Notes under the pieces: model-generated
Told to the model about the DNA's origin: nothing
Seen by the model: the letters and a program-made list of their open reading frames with translations, nothing else
Database searches by the model: none
Part shown: positions 16,049 to 23,746 of the stretch, piece by piece
How the letters are laid out: every line of letters starts with the position of its first letter
Numbering within the stretch: position 1 is the stretch's first letter
Assembly: GCA_963764365.1 (NCBI GenBank)
Contig: CAVXSI010000014.1
Location: 1 to 41,812 of the forward strand
Length of the DNA: 41,812 bases
From: VRUE01 sp963764365
GTDB taxonomy: Bacteria; Actinomycetota; Thermoleophilia; Solirubrobacterales; 70-9
Direction: 5' to 3'
Program-made: the position numbers and the translations under genes

Positions 16049-17398
16049 ATGGCAAAAGCCCGAAAGACCGCCGAGGTACTGCCCGCTGCGCATCGGCTCA
16101 TCAATTCGCTTCGTGACCTCGGATATCAAGTCGCAGAGGCCGTCGCAGACCTAGTTGACAACAGCATTGCGGCCGGCGCGCATCGAGTCGATATATCGGT
16201 TCACTTCGATGGCCAGGAGTCGTGGATCCGGATCGCCGATGACGGCCGGGGAATGGATGCAGCGGCGATCACCGAGGCGATGAGGTATGGCGCGGCGCGG
16301 ACCTATGAAAATGACGATCTGGGCAAATTTGGTCTCGGCTTGAAGACGGCCTCGATGTCGCAGTGCCGTCGCCTGACCGTTGCAAGCCGGACTTCGAAGA
16401 GCAAGGCACGCATGGAGGTGCGTCAGCTCGGCCTCGACTATGTCGAAGAAACGAATACTTGGGATGTCCTTATCCTCCGCTCCGGGGAACGTCCTGAGGC
16501 GGTGACTGAACCGCTGCTCTCGCATCGCGGTACGGTGATCCTCTGGGAGGATCTGGACCGCATACTTACCTATGCAGATCCCTCCGGAGGATGGGCCAAG
16601 AAACACCTCCTTGAGCTGGCGGAGCGGATTGAGGAGCATCTCGCAATGGTGTTTCATCGCTTCTTGGCCGGCGAGGTTCCGCGGAAAAAGCTTCGTATCA
16701 CGCTCAATGGGACCGCCGTAGAGGCGTGGGACCCGTTCGCTCGAGATGAGAAGGCGACCGAGGCTCTTAAACCCACGGAATTTGAGCTGAGCACGCCAGC
16801 TGGCTCAGGCATCGTCAAGATGGCCCCTTACATCCTGCCCCCGAAAGCAGGTTTCAGCTCTGAGGCTGCATGGCGGCATCAATCGGGTCCAGCCAATTGG
16901 AACCATCAGCAAGGCCTCTATATCTACAGGGCCAATCGACTCATTCAGAGCGGCGGCTGGTCAAGAATACGGACGATCGATGAGCACACCAAGCTCTCGA
17001 GAATTGCCCTTCTCTTCAACCCAGAGTTGGATGGGGCCTTTGGAATCAACGTCCCAAAGATGCGGGTGAAATTGCCGAGCGAGTTAAGAAGCCAGATTGA
17101 GGAGGCTGTTTCCGGCGCTGCCCGTCAAGCGCGTGACGCCTATGACGCCAGGCCGGACGCTCCCAAGAAGCCGAGTAGCAGTGGGCGAGGCAAGGGGGCC
17201 GCCTCCGCTGGCTCGGCGCGTCTAGATGGGTCCAAAAGCGCATCTAGGGACCATCCTGGTTCGGTCGATGTGGGAGTCATGCAGCGTGAGGCTCTCGAAA
17301 ACGCTGCAGCGGTGGCGGAGGAGACCGTCGCCCTCAGGCGGATTGTGGGCGCCTTGAAGCGGGAGACCCCAAGGGTGGCGAGACAACTTGGCTGGTAA
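16049..17398 (+). CDS. MORC/MutL-like GHKL ATPase, copy B
   Basis: This 449-residue paralogue of the preceding gene starts at the ATG at 16049. It has the N-box AVADLVDNSIAAGA, in which the Asp of the usual NxxDA is Ala, the G1 box IRIADDGRGMD and G2 FGLGLKTASMSQC. The transducer motifs are TVILWEDLDRIL, MVFHRFLAGEVPRKKLRI and LYIYRANRLIQSGGWSRI. Unlike copy A it has a long low-complexity basic linker (about residues 375-405, rich in Pro, Ser, Gly and Lys) and a helical tail ending RVARQLGW. The two copies probably form a heterodimer. The end overlaps the Z1 gene by 11 bases. Confidence 0.85.
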   Translation: MAKARKTAEVLPAAHRLINSLRDLGYQVAEAVADLVDNSIAAGAHRVDISVHFDGQESWIRIADDGRGMDAAAITEAMRYGAARTYENDDLGKFGLGLKTASMSQCRRLTVASRTSKSKARMEVRQLGLDYVEETNTWDVLILRSGERPEAVTEPLLSHRGTVILWEDLDRILTYADPSGGWAKKHLLELAERIEEHLAMVFHRFLAGEVPRKKLRITLNGTAVEAWDPFARDEKATEALKPTEFELSTPAGSGIVKMAPYILPPKAGFSSEAAWRHQSGPANWNHQQGLYIYRANRLIQSGGWSRIRTIDEHTKLSRIALLFNPELDGAFGINVPKMRVKLPSELRSQIEEAVSGAARQARDAYDARPDAPKKPSSSGRGKGAASAGSARLDGSKSASRDHPGSVDVGVMQREALENAAAVAEETVALRRIVGALKRETPRVARQLGW

Positions 17399-20093
17399 GA
17401 AGACTGCAGAGAGTCATTTACGGGTCGTCAACACGGCGGTGGATGGCGAACTCGGCACCTTTGATGAGTGCCTCGAGAGTCTCGTGCCAGAGAATATGAG
17501 GAACGAGGTGCGGGTCCTCCACGAGGCAAGCGCAACCCAGCAGATCCATCGTGTGCGAGGGGTACCCGCAAAGGGGGGTACCAAGGCTTGGTTCAATGAT
17601 TGGGACCCAGCTGACGGCTTCTATTGGCCACGGCAGCGCAAGTACTTAATCGATTCGGTCGGGAGAAGTCCCAGTGCTGTAGAGGCGACTGACGATGACA
17701 GCGACCGAGTCCTCTCCTACCTCGAGGATCCTCGAGGTAGTGGCCCCAGGGCCTTCAACACTAGGGGGCTCGTTATCGGCCACGTCCAGAGTGGCAAGAC
17801 CGAGAACTTCAGTGCCCTGATCGCGAAGGCTGCTGATGTTGGATATCAGGTGATCATCGTGCTGTCGGGAGTGCAGAATGTTCTGCGACAGCAAACGCAG
17901 AGGCGTTTGGAGCGGGAGTTGGGGCTCCAAGATGCCCATCCGGGGGTCGGCTTGCCCGAGGCCGGCAAACGGTGGAATAACCCCACGACCGCGGATATCG
18001 ACGGAGATTTCGATCCCGGCACGAGCGATTCAAGCATCCTTCAAGGAAACGAGAAGGTGATCTTTATCGTGAAGAAGTGGCACACTGTTCTCGACAAACT
18101 AATTGAGTTCATCGAGGACGCGAATCCCCCCGCACACCTTCCGGTACTTGTGATTGACGACGAGGCTGACCAGGCCTCAATCAACACGGGAGGGAATCGA
18201 GAGCAGCCCTTGGACGAGCTGGTCGATGAAGACGACGCCTCGGTCGACTTGGAGGAAGAGACCAATCCATCAGAGACCAATCGCCTCATTCGGAAGCTCT
18301 TGGCTCAGTTTCAGCGTGTCGCATATGTCGGGTATACGGCGACTGCCTTCGCAAACGTTCTCATCGATCACGATGCCGAAGATGTTGAGGTCTACGAGGA
18401 TCTCTTTCCGAAAGATTTTCTTCTCACGCTGTTCCCGAGGCCCGGATACGTGGGTGCGACGCGGCTCTTTGGTCGTGATGCTCTTGAGGATGCCGATGAC
18501 GAGGCGGTCGAAGGTCTCGATGTAATTCGCTTCATTCCACCCAGCCAGATCGGATCCGTTACTCCGGCCGGAGTAAGGGTTGCGGACTTCACCCCCTCCG
18601 TTCCGGAGACCCTTGAACTGGCGTTCAAGGACTGGCTTTTGGCCACCGGCGCCCGAATGGCACGCGATGGCGAGGATCAGCCATCGACGATGCTGATTCA
18701 CGTTCATCAGCAGACTAGGATCCAGAACGAACTCGCTCCCAGGATCGCGGATTTCGTTCGGGAGTTCCGGAACGAATGGCGTTATGACAAAGACGGCCCA
18801 TTTCGAGAGAGCATCGTCAATCGATGGGAGAGTGAGTTTCTCCCAGTTACGAGACGCATCGATCCGATGCGGGAGGTCCCGTTCGATGAGATCGAGGGAC
18901 ACATCGATCGGTTGCTGAAGGACGGCGTTCCTGTCCTTGCACTCAATTCCCGCTCCGAGGACTCTCTCGACTACGAGGAGAATCCGAACCTAAAGGCCGT
19001 CCTGATCGGTGGCAATCGCCTTTCACGCGGAGTGACCATTGAGGGCCTCTTGGTGTCCTACTACATGCGGCCCACCCCCTACTACGACACCCTGATGCAG
19101 ATGGCCAGATGGTTCGGGTATAGGGAGTCCTACGTTGATCTGACCCGCCTGTGGACCACCGAGTCGCTCGCGAGTTGGTTTCGCGATCTGGCGCTCCGCG
19201 AGGAGGAGCTGCGGATGCAAATCCTCCAAGCAGAACGGGATGAGCTCACGCCGGTGGAGGCGGGATATCGCATCAGATCGCACCCCGCGATGATGGTCAC
19301 CGCCCAGAACAAGATGGGCGCAGGAAGGATGAAGATGCTCTCCTACGAGGGTCGAATGATTCAGACTTCGCGGTTCAGGTTGCAGGACGTTGATTGGCTG
19401 ACCAAGAACCTTGAGGCCGCGCAGGATCTGATTGGAGGGCTTGGCCCAGTCGGCGACGATTCGGAGGGCATTCCGATCTGGAAGGAGGTCCAATGGGAGC
19501 GAATATATGAGTTTCTTGGCAGATACTCGACCGTTCAAAGTCGTACGTCTTTTGATGCTGAAGCCGCTGCGAAATACATCGAGCGGCAGGTCGAAGAAGA
19601 CGAGTTGCGGAATTGGCAGGTGGCGATCGCCGGACAGCGCAGCATGGTCGATGAGCTTGGAGGTGTTGACTTGGGGATCCAAGACGGAGGCGATGTCAAC
19701 GCGATCTCCCGTTCCCGCCTGAAGGACGATCCGACTTCCATCGGCGTGCTGACCAGCCCGGCGCGTCCCGATGGCCCGATCCGCCAAGGAGACGAGGAGA
19801 TCGGGCTCTCCAAGGAGCAGATCCTTGCCGCCCGGCAGAGGTTCGCGGATAAGGAGTTCGAGCGGATTCGCGATGCCCTTCTGGCACAGCGTGACCAAGA
19901 CGAAGGACTTTTGGTCCTCTACCCGATCAGCAGATACTCGAAGGCCGAGGCCTCCGCGGCCAAACGACTCAACCTATTTGAGGATCCCGCCGTCGGGCAA
20001 ACGGTCATCGGCGTGGCCTTGGCCTTCCCCCCTTCACAGAGCGCCGCCACGATCGAGTACGTGATGGCCGGCTCGGGGAATGAAGACGAATGA
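17388..20093 (+). CDS. Z1-domain superfamily II ATPase/helicase-like protein
   Basis: This 901-residue motor protein starts with TTG at 17388, within the end of ATPase B. SF2-type motifs are visible: Walker A VIGHVQSGKTENFSALI (about residues 129-145), Walker B VLVIDDEADQASIN (about 254-266), motif III-like VAYVGYTATAFANVLID (about 311-327), and the second RecA-like lobe with GGNRLSRGVTIEGL and the arginine-finger motif LMQMARWFGYR. This GHVQSGKT-type Walker A and QMARWFGYR end are typical of the Z1 family, which co-occurs with MORC-like ATPases and methylases. It likely translocates on DNA. The frame is fully intact. Its stop overlaps the nuclease start (ATGA). Confidence 0.9.
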   Translation: MAGKKTAESHLRVVNTAVDGELGTFDECLESLVPENMRNEVRVLHEASATQQIHRVRGVPAKGGTKAWFNDWDPADGFYWPRQRKYLIDSVGRSPSAVEATDDDSDRVLSYLEDPRGSGPRAFNTRGLVIGHVQSGKTENFSALIAKAADVGYQVIIVLSGVQNVLRQQTQRRLERELGLQDAHPGVGLPEAGKRWNNPTTADIDGDFDPGTSDSSILQGNEKVIFIVKKWHTVLDKLIEFIEDANPPAHLPVLVIDDEADQASINTGGNREQPLDELVDEDDASVDLEEETNPSETNRLIRKLLAQFQRVAYVGYTATAFANVLIDHDAEDVEVYEDLFPKDFLLTLFPRPGYVGATRLFGRDALEDADDEAVEGLDVIRFIPPSQIGSVTPAGVRVADFTPSVPETLELAFKDWLLATGARMARDGEDQPSTMLIHVHQQTRIQNELAPRIADFVREFRNEWRYDKDGPFRESIVNRWESEFLPVTRRIDPMREVPFDEIEGHIDRLLKDGVPVLALNSRSEDSLDYEENPNLKAVLIGGNRLSRGVTIEGLLVSYYMRPTPYYDTLMQMARWFGYRESYVDLTRLWTTESLASWFRDLALREEELRMQILQAERDELTPVEAGYRIRSHPAMMVTAQNKMGAGRMKMLSYEGRMIQTSRFRLQDVDWLTKNLEAAQDLIGGLGPVGDDSEGIPIWKEVQWERIYEFLGRYSTVQSRTSFDAEAAAKYIERQVEEDELRNWQVAIAGQRSMVDELGGVDLGIQDGGDVNAISRSRLKDDPTSIGVLTSPARPDGPIRQGDEEIGLSKEQILAARQRFADKEFERIRDALLAQRDQDEGLLVLYPISRYSKAEASAAKRLNLFEDPAVGQTVIGVALAFPPSQSAATIEYVMAGSGNEDE

Positions 20094-21103
20094 CCGTAAG
20101 AACGGTGGCCACGATCTGGCCCACGATCGAGACCCCGTCCGCTTCCGGGCAGATGGGGGGAGTGGAGGCTCCGGGACTTGAGGAGTCGGGCGTGTTGCTC
20201 GCCCTCGACGATCGAGGACTTCGGCATGTGCTGATCGAGGTGGACGACGACCAAAAGTCTCCCAAGTGGGCTGGCACGCGTGGTCTGGAGGTGGTCGTCG
20301 ATGAACTCCAAGTGGGTCATCGACCCGCACATCTCTACGTGGACGTCTCCTGTCGAGACGCTTCAATGAATGAGAACTTCTCGGGCCTTGCCACCGAGAT
20401 TTGCGATGCTCTCGCCGCGGATCGACTCAACATCATGCCCACGCTTGAGTCGATCCTAGAGCGGTGGCGTTGGTTCTGGGGAAATCTCCCCGACGACCTA
20501 TCCGTGGATATGGCTGTCGGACTTTTTGGCGAGCTCTGGTTCTTGGAGTACTGGATGAAGCCGATAACCGCCGACGTTCTAGCTAGCTGGAGCGGTCCGG
20601 CCAAGGATCGCCATGATTTTAAGTGGCCCGCCGCCTCGGTTGAGGTCAAGTCAACCCGGGTGAGAACGGACGGAGCCGCTAAGCATCAGATCACGAATCT
20701 GGATCAGCTGGATGACCCCGAGGCGGGCAAGCTGTACCTGTTCAGCCTTCGGGTCACCGATGACCCGATCGGTCAAAACAGCCTCAAAGCCAGTGTGGAT
20801 CGAATCCGGGCAGGCCTCGCTGGGGATTCGGCGCTAGTCCATAAATTCGACGAGCGTCTTGGACAATATGGCTACACGCCGGCTGAGGGCAGGCACTCGA
20901 ATAGGGCCCTGAGGGTGGTAGCCGAAGAGCTTTACCGAGTCAGTGAAGGCTTCCCGCGGTTAGTTAGGGCGTCCTTCCCCGAGGGGGTGCCAAATGGTGT
21001 CGATGGCGTCACCTATTCACTGAACCTAGTTGCCTGTGAGCCTTGGCGGATTGCATCGGCGCCTGGGGCAGAGTCAGAAGTGCTCAGAGCCAGCATTGGA
21101 TGA
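20090..21103 (+). CDS. DUF4420 family PD-(D/E)XK nuclease
   Basis: This 337-residue protein is coupled to Z1 by an ATGA overlap and is the last gene of the operon. The predicted restriction-endonuclease fold shows FGELWFLEYW with Glu 148, then DRHDFKWPAASVEVKSTR, where Asp 176 and the E185-x-K187 pair form the PD-(D/E)XK centre. The family (DUF4420, putative PD-(D/E)XK) is regularly found beside Z1 proteins. It is the best candidate for the DNA-cutting component. Metal-dependent cleavage of unmodified DNA is inferred. Confidence 0.85.
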   Translation: MTVRTVATIWPTIETPSASGQMGGVEAPGLEESGVLLALDDRGLRHVLIEVDDDQKSPKWAGTRGLEVVVDELQVGHRPAHLYVDVSCRDASMNENFSGLATEICDALAADRLNIMPTLESILERWRWFWGNLPDDLSVDMAVGLFGELWFLEYWMKPITADVLASWSGPAKDRHDFKWPAASVEVKSTRVRTDGAAKHQITNLDQLDDPEAGKLYLFSLRVTDDPIGQNSLKASVDRIRAGLAGDSALVHKFDERLGQYGYTPAEGRHSNRALRVVAEELYRVSEGFPRLVRASFPEGVPNGVDGVTYSLNLVACEPWRIASAPGAESEVLRASIG

Positions 21104-21133
21104 GGTAGTTCGTGTAGAGATCGCGCGGGGTTC

Positions 21134-21150
21134 CCGAGCGAATCGCTCGG
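21134..21150. terminator. Short hairpin between convergent genes
   Basis: CCGAGC (21134-21139) pairs with GCTCGG (21145-21150) around GAATC. It lies between the end of the defence operon and the convergent VOC gene, where a shared terminator is expected. There is no clear T-tract, so the call is tentative. Confidence 0.35.
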
Positions 21151-21174
21151 TTGGTCGGGGTCGGGGCGGACCCG

Positions 21175-21612
21175 TCAGCCGATCTTCTCTGCCAGCTCGA
21201 CGATGATGCCCTCGGGACCGCGGACGTAGCAGAGGCGGTAGCTGTTCTCGTATTGCACCAGCTCGCCGACGAGCTCGCCGCCGCGGGCTTGTAGGCCGGC
21301 GACCATGGCGTCGATGTCCTCGACGAGGAAGGAGAGATGGCGGATGCCCGGGGTGTTCGAGGGGGCGCGCGGTTCGCCGCCCTGGGTCGGCGGTGAGTGG
21401 AACTTCACCAGCTCGAGTTCTCCTTGGCCGTCCGGGGTTCGCAGCATCGCGAGCTCCGCCTTGGTTCCGTCGAGCGCGATGATGCGGTCAACCCAGCTGC
21501 CCTCGACCTGGGCCGTGCCTCCCGGCTCCAGTCCCAGCTCGACGAAGAAATCGATTGCGGCCGGAAGGTCGTTGACCACGATGCCGACGTGTTCCAATCG
21601 CTGGATCGTCAT
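21175..21612 (-). CDS. VOC-superfamily (glyoxalase / methylmalonyl-CoA epimerase-like) protein
   Basis: The product is about 145 residues from the ATG at 21612 (MTIQRLEHVGIVVNDLPAAI); an in-frame start further upstream is less likely because homology begins here. The paired beta-alpha-beta-beta-beta modules of the VOC fold are visible: LEHVGIVVNDLPAAIDFFVE, ELELVKFHSP, GIRHLSFLVEDIDAMVAGL and YVRGPEGIIVELAEKIG. Metal ligands could be the His in LEHVG, Glu in ELVKF, His in IRHLSF and Glu in VELAE. The substrate is unknown. It reads toward the defence operon. Confidence 0.8.
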   Translation of the reverse strand: MTIQRLEHVGIVVNDLPAAIDFFVELGLEPGGTAQVEGSWVDRIIALDGTKAELAMLRTPDGQGELELVKFHSPPTQGGEPRAPSNTPGIRHLSFLVEDIDAMVAGLQARGGELVGELVQYENSYRLCYVRGPEGIIVELAEKIG

Positions 21613-21675
21613 GTGCTCGATGGTCGCATCTTCGACGACCCACACTCCGTCTCACATCGCTGAAACACTCGGCCG

Positions 21676-21840
21676 GTGCCCAGGCGACCTCGCAATTGGA
21701 CCGACCTGGCCGGCGCCGACCCGACGACCGGGGAGCGGCTTCGTGTCTGCGATCTTGTCCAGGCTGGCGAGGAAGTCTTGGGAGTGCGTCACAGAGCGAG
21801 CCAAGCGCTGGCAGTCTTGGTGGAAAGAGTTGACCGATGA
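21676..21840 (+). CDS. Small protein coupled to the downstream TPR gene
   Basis: A 54-codon frame starts at GTG 21676 and ends with TGA at 21838-21840, which overlaps the ATG of the next gene (ATGA). The product reads WTDLAGADPTTGERLRVCDL near its N-terminus, then VQAGEEVLGVRHRASQALAV. The composition and coupling look genuine, but no family is recognised and no strong ribosome-binding site is seen. It would explain the otherwise empty stretch between the divergent VOC start and the TPR gene. Confidence 0.4.
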   Translation: MPRRPRNWTDLAGADPTTGERLRVCDLVQAGEEVLGVRHRASQALAVLVERVDR

Positions 21841-22388
21841 CCAATGAAGCCAATACACGTAAGCCCGAGGGCGCTGACCACGAAGCCGTGGATAAGGCTG
21901 CGGCGCTTGTTGGCGACGCCGACGCGCTGCTCAGCGATGCCTTCGGACCCGGCGAGTGGCCGGACGCGGATGCCGTTGACCGCTTCCTCTCCGAGGGCAA
22001 GCTCGACCGCGTTCTTGCTCTCTACGGCCAAGCGATGCGCCTTGATGCGGGCGAGCCTGCCTATCCCTGGAACCTCGGCTCGGCGATGAATCGCCTGGGC
22101 CTCAACGATCTCGCTCTCGGATTCCTCACGCGCTCCATCCATCTGTCGGACCAGAGAGGCGAAAGCCAGTGGTCCGGTCCAGACGCGCAGCTCGCCGTCG
22201 CCGAGGTCGCAATCGACGCCGGCGAGTACGACCTCGCGCTTACGACGCTCGCGCACGCTCGGGCAGACGACGAAGGCAACGGCCGAGAGGCACAGATCGG
22301 CGACTTGCTCAAGCAGGTCCGCAGCGAGCGGGACGACCCTCAGCCGCAGGTCTCTCTCGCGTCTCTTTTGGAGCGCCTTCCGGCGTAG
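21837..22388 (+). CDS. Tetratricopeptide-repeat-like protein
   Basis: The product is 183 residues from the ATG at 21837. About residues 55-110 look like TPR helices: LDRVLALYGQAMRLDAGEPA, YPWNLGSAMNRLGLNDLALG, then LAVAEVAIDAGEYDLALTTL. There is no signal peptide or membrane segment. A role in protein-protein interaction is likely; no partner can be named. The next small gene begins 12 bases downstream, so an operon 21.7-22.65 kb is plausible. Confidence 0.6.
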   Translation: MTNEANTRKPEGADHEAVDKAAALVGDADALLSDAFGPGEWPDADAVDRFLSEGKLDRVLALYGQAMRLDAGEPAYPWNLGSAMNRLGLNDLALGFLTRSIHLSDQRGESQWSGPDAQLAVAEVAIDAGEYDLALTTLAHARADDEGNGREAQIGDLLKQVRSERDDPQPQVSLASLLERLPA

Positions 22389-22400
22389 CCGGAATAGCCA

Positions 22401-22652
22401 ATGAAAGATCACGGCAAAACCGCTAGCGGCAGACTGATCACGGACGAGTTGGTTGACGAGTTGGCCGCGAAGGCTGAGGCCGGCTATGACGTTGGGGAGA
22501 CGAGATTGCCGGACGGGTATCTGCTGCCCGAGGGCGCGACGATGGCCGACGTTCGGCGACTTGATCGTGAGTTGCTTGCGAGCGAGGGTCTGAAGATCGA
22601 GGATCTTGAGGCAGGGGGCGGTCAGGACGACGACCGCCCGACGCAGCAGTAG
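22401..22652 (+). CDS. Small acidic protein, antitoxin-like N-terminus
   Basis: This 83-residue protein starts at ATG 22401. The first 35 residues (KTASGRLITDELVDELAAKA, then EAGYDV) resemble the opening of small actinobacterial antitoxin-like proteins that read TSSGR.ITDELIEELAAEAE.GYDV. The rest (DGYLLPEGATMADVRRLDRE) is not recognised and the end is acidic and disordered. No toxin partner is directly downstream, although MntA-HepT follows 50 bases later. Its function is open. Confidence 0.5.
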   Translation: MKDHGKTASGRLITDELVDELAAKAEAGYDVGETRLPDGYLLPEGATMADVRRLDRELLASEGLKIEDLEAGGGQDDDRPTQQ

Positions 22653-22702
22653 AGACGTAGCCAGGCTGGACTCGGTCCGGTTGATCGGGGACGATGTGAG
22701 GG

Positions 22703-23203
22703 ATGGTCGTCATAGACGAGAGATCACGGGTTCCACCGATCGACGATGCCGCTCTGGAGCGGCTCGGGGGTGCGCTCGACAAGGAGGGCGTGGTCGCTGG
22801 GATGTTGATCGGATCGCAGGCACGGGGAACGCCGGGTCCACTCTCGGATGTGGATATCGCGATTTGGCATGACCCGACCCTTGATCCTCGTGGGCGTCTC
22901 GACCTTCAGCTGAGGCTCGCCCAGGACGCCGGACAGGTCTTGGGTACCGACGAGATCGACATCGTCATGCTCAATCACGCTCCGCCGCTGATGTGCCATC
23001 GCGCCGTCCGCGACGGCAAGCGCCTGGTTGAGCGGGACCACGACGAGCGAGTGCGGCTGGAGACTCGGGCGATCTTGGACTACCTCGACACTGCGCCGCT
23101 GCGCGCCGAGCTGGGGCGCGGGGTGCGGCGGCGGATGGAGGAAGGGCGATTTGGTCGAACGTTAGCCGGGTGGAAGCTCGAGTGCAGAGGCTGGAGGAGC
23201 TGA
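22703..23203 (+). CDS. mntA: MntA-type nucleotidyltransferase antitoxin
   Basis: This protein of about 166 residues has the minimal nucleotidyltransferase motif GSQARGTPGPLSDVDIAI: Gly37-Ser38 and the metal-binding Asp49 and Asp51. A further acidic residue lies in EIDIVML. MntA antitoxins neutralise HepT by AMPylating a tyrosine near its HEPN active site. The last 34 bases overlap the hepT-like gene, so both are translated from one message. The order antitoxin-toxin and the partner's motif support the call. Confidence 0.8.
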   Translation: MVVIDERSRVPPIDDAALERLGGALDKEGVVAGMLIGSQARGTPGPLSDVDIAIWHDPTLDPRGRLDLQLRLAQDAGQVLGTDEIDIVMLNHAPPLMCHRAVRDGKRLVERDHDERVRLETRAILDYLDTAPLRAELGRGVRRRMEEGRFGRTLAGWKLECRGWRS

Positions 23204-23583
23204 TCGAGCGTCTCGACGAGGTGCGTCAGGCCGGCGAGGAGGCCTATCTCGCCGATGAGCAGCAGCGCGCCGCGACGGAGCGCTGGCTGCAGGTCGCCGT
23301 TCAGATCTGCATCGACCTCGGCACCCAGCTCGTCACCGAGCAATCGGCAAGACCTCCGGCGGACTACGCCGATGTCTTCAAGATCCTTGGGGAAAAGGAA
23401 GTCGTCCCAAGCGAGCTCGCGCAGCGCCTCTCCGACGCGGCGAAGCAGCGCAATCTCATAGTGCATCTGTACATGGAGATCGACGATCGCTCCGTGTTCG
23501 CCTCGCTGGCACATCTCGATGACCTACGCGAGTTCGCCGCCAGCCTCGAACGCCTGGCCCATTCCGACGATCCCGAGCCTTGA
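23170..23583 (+). CDS. hepT: HepT-type HEPN ribonuclease toxin (DUF86)
   Basis: The product is 137 residues from a GTG at 23170; a second GTG at 23182 is possible. It is an all-helical HEPN protein. The catalytic and target motif R-x4-H-x-Y is intact as RNLIVHLY (Arg94, His99, Tyr101), the tyrosine being the residue MntA modifies. The preceding helix contains WLQVAVQICIDLGTQLV, typical of DUF86. Cutting of RNA when not AMPylated is expected. It ends 46 bases before the IS1380-type element. Confidence 0.82.
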   Translation: MEARVQRLEELIERLDEVRQAGEEAYLADEQQRAATERWLQVAVQICIDLGTQLVTEQSARPPADYADVFKILGEKEVVPSELAQRLSDAAKQRNLIVHLYMEIDDRSVFASLAHLDDLREFAASLERLAHSDDPEP

Positions 23584-23649
23584 CCCTGTCGTCCTTTCAA
23601 ACCGAAAGCCTCCGGCCGAGCGCGTCGCCTAGCCCAGATCCTTCATGAA

Positions 23650-23684
23650 GAAACCGCGCCCCGGGTCATCCGGGGCGCGGTTTC
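23650..23684. terminator. 15-bp perfect hairpin inside the IS left end
   Basis: GAAACCGCGCCCCGG (23650-23664) and CCGGGGCGCGGTTTC (23670-23684) pair perfectly around GTCAT. Placed between the terminal repeat and the transposase start, it probably blocks transcription entering from outside, as in other insertion sequences. Confidence 0.7.
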
Positions 23685-23746
23685 GTCCGCCTGAAGCGAA
23701 ATTCTGCGGGTGTCAAAGCTCGCAAATACCGTTCAGGAGGATCACC

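Noticed and set aside
23588..23610. Match of about 18/23 bases to the tRNA-Glu anticodon arm, a possible att remnant
   Set aside because: The similarity stops at the anticodon stem and does not include the T-arm or acceptor end expected for attR; chance is likely.
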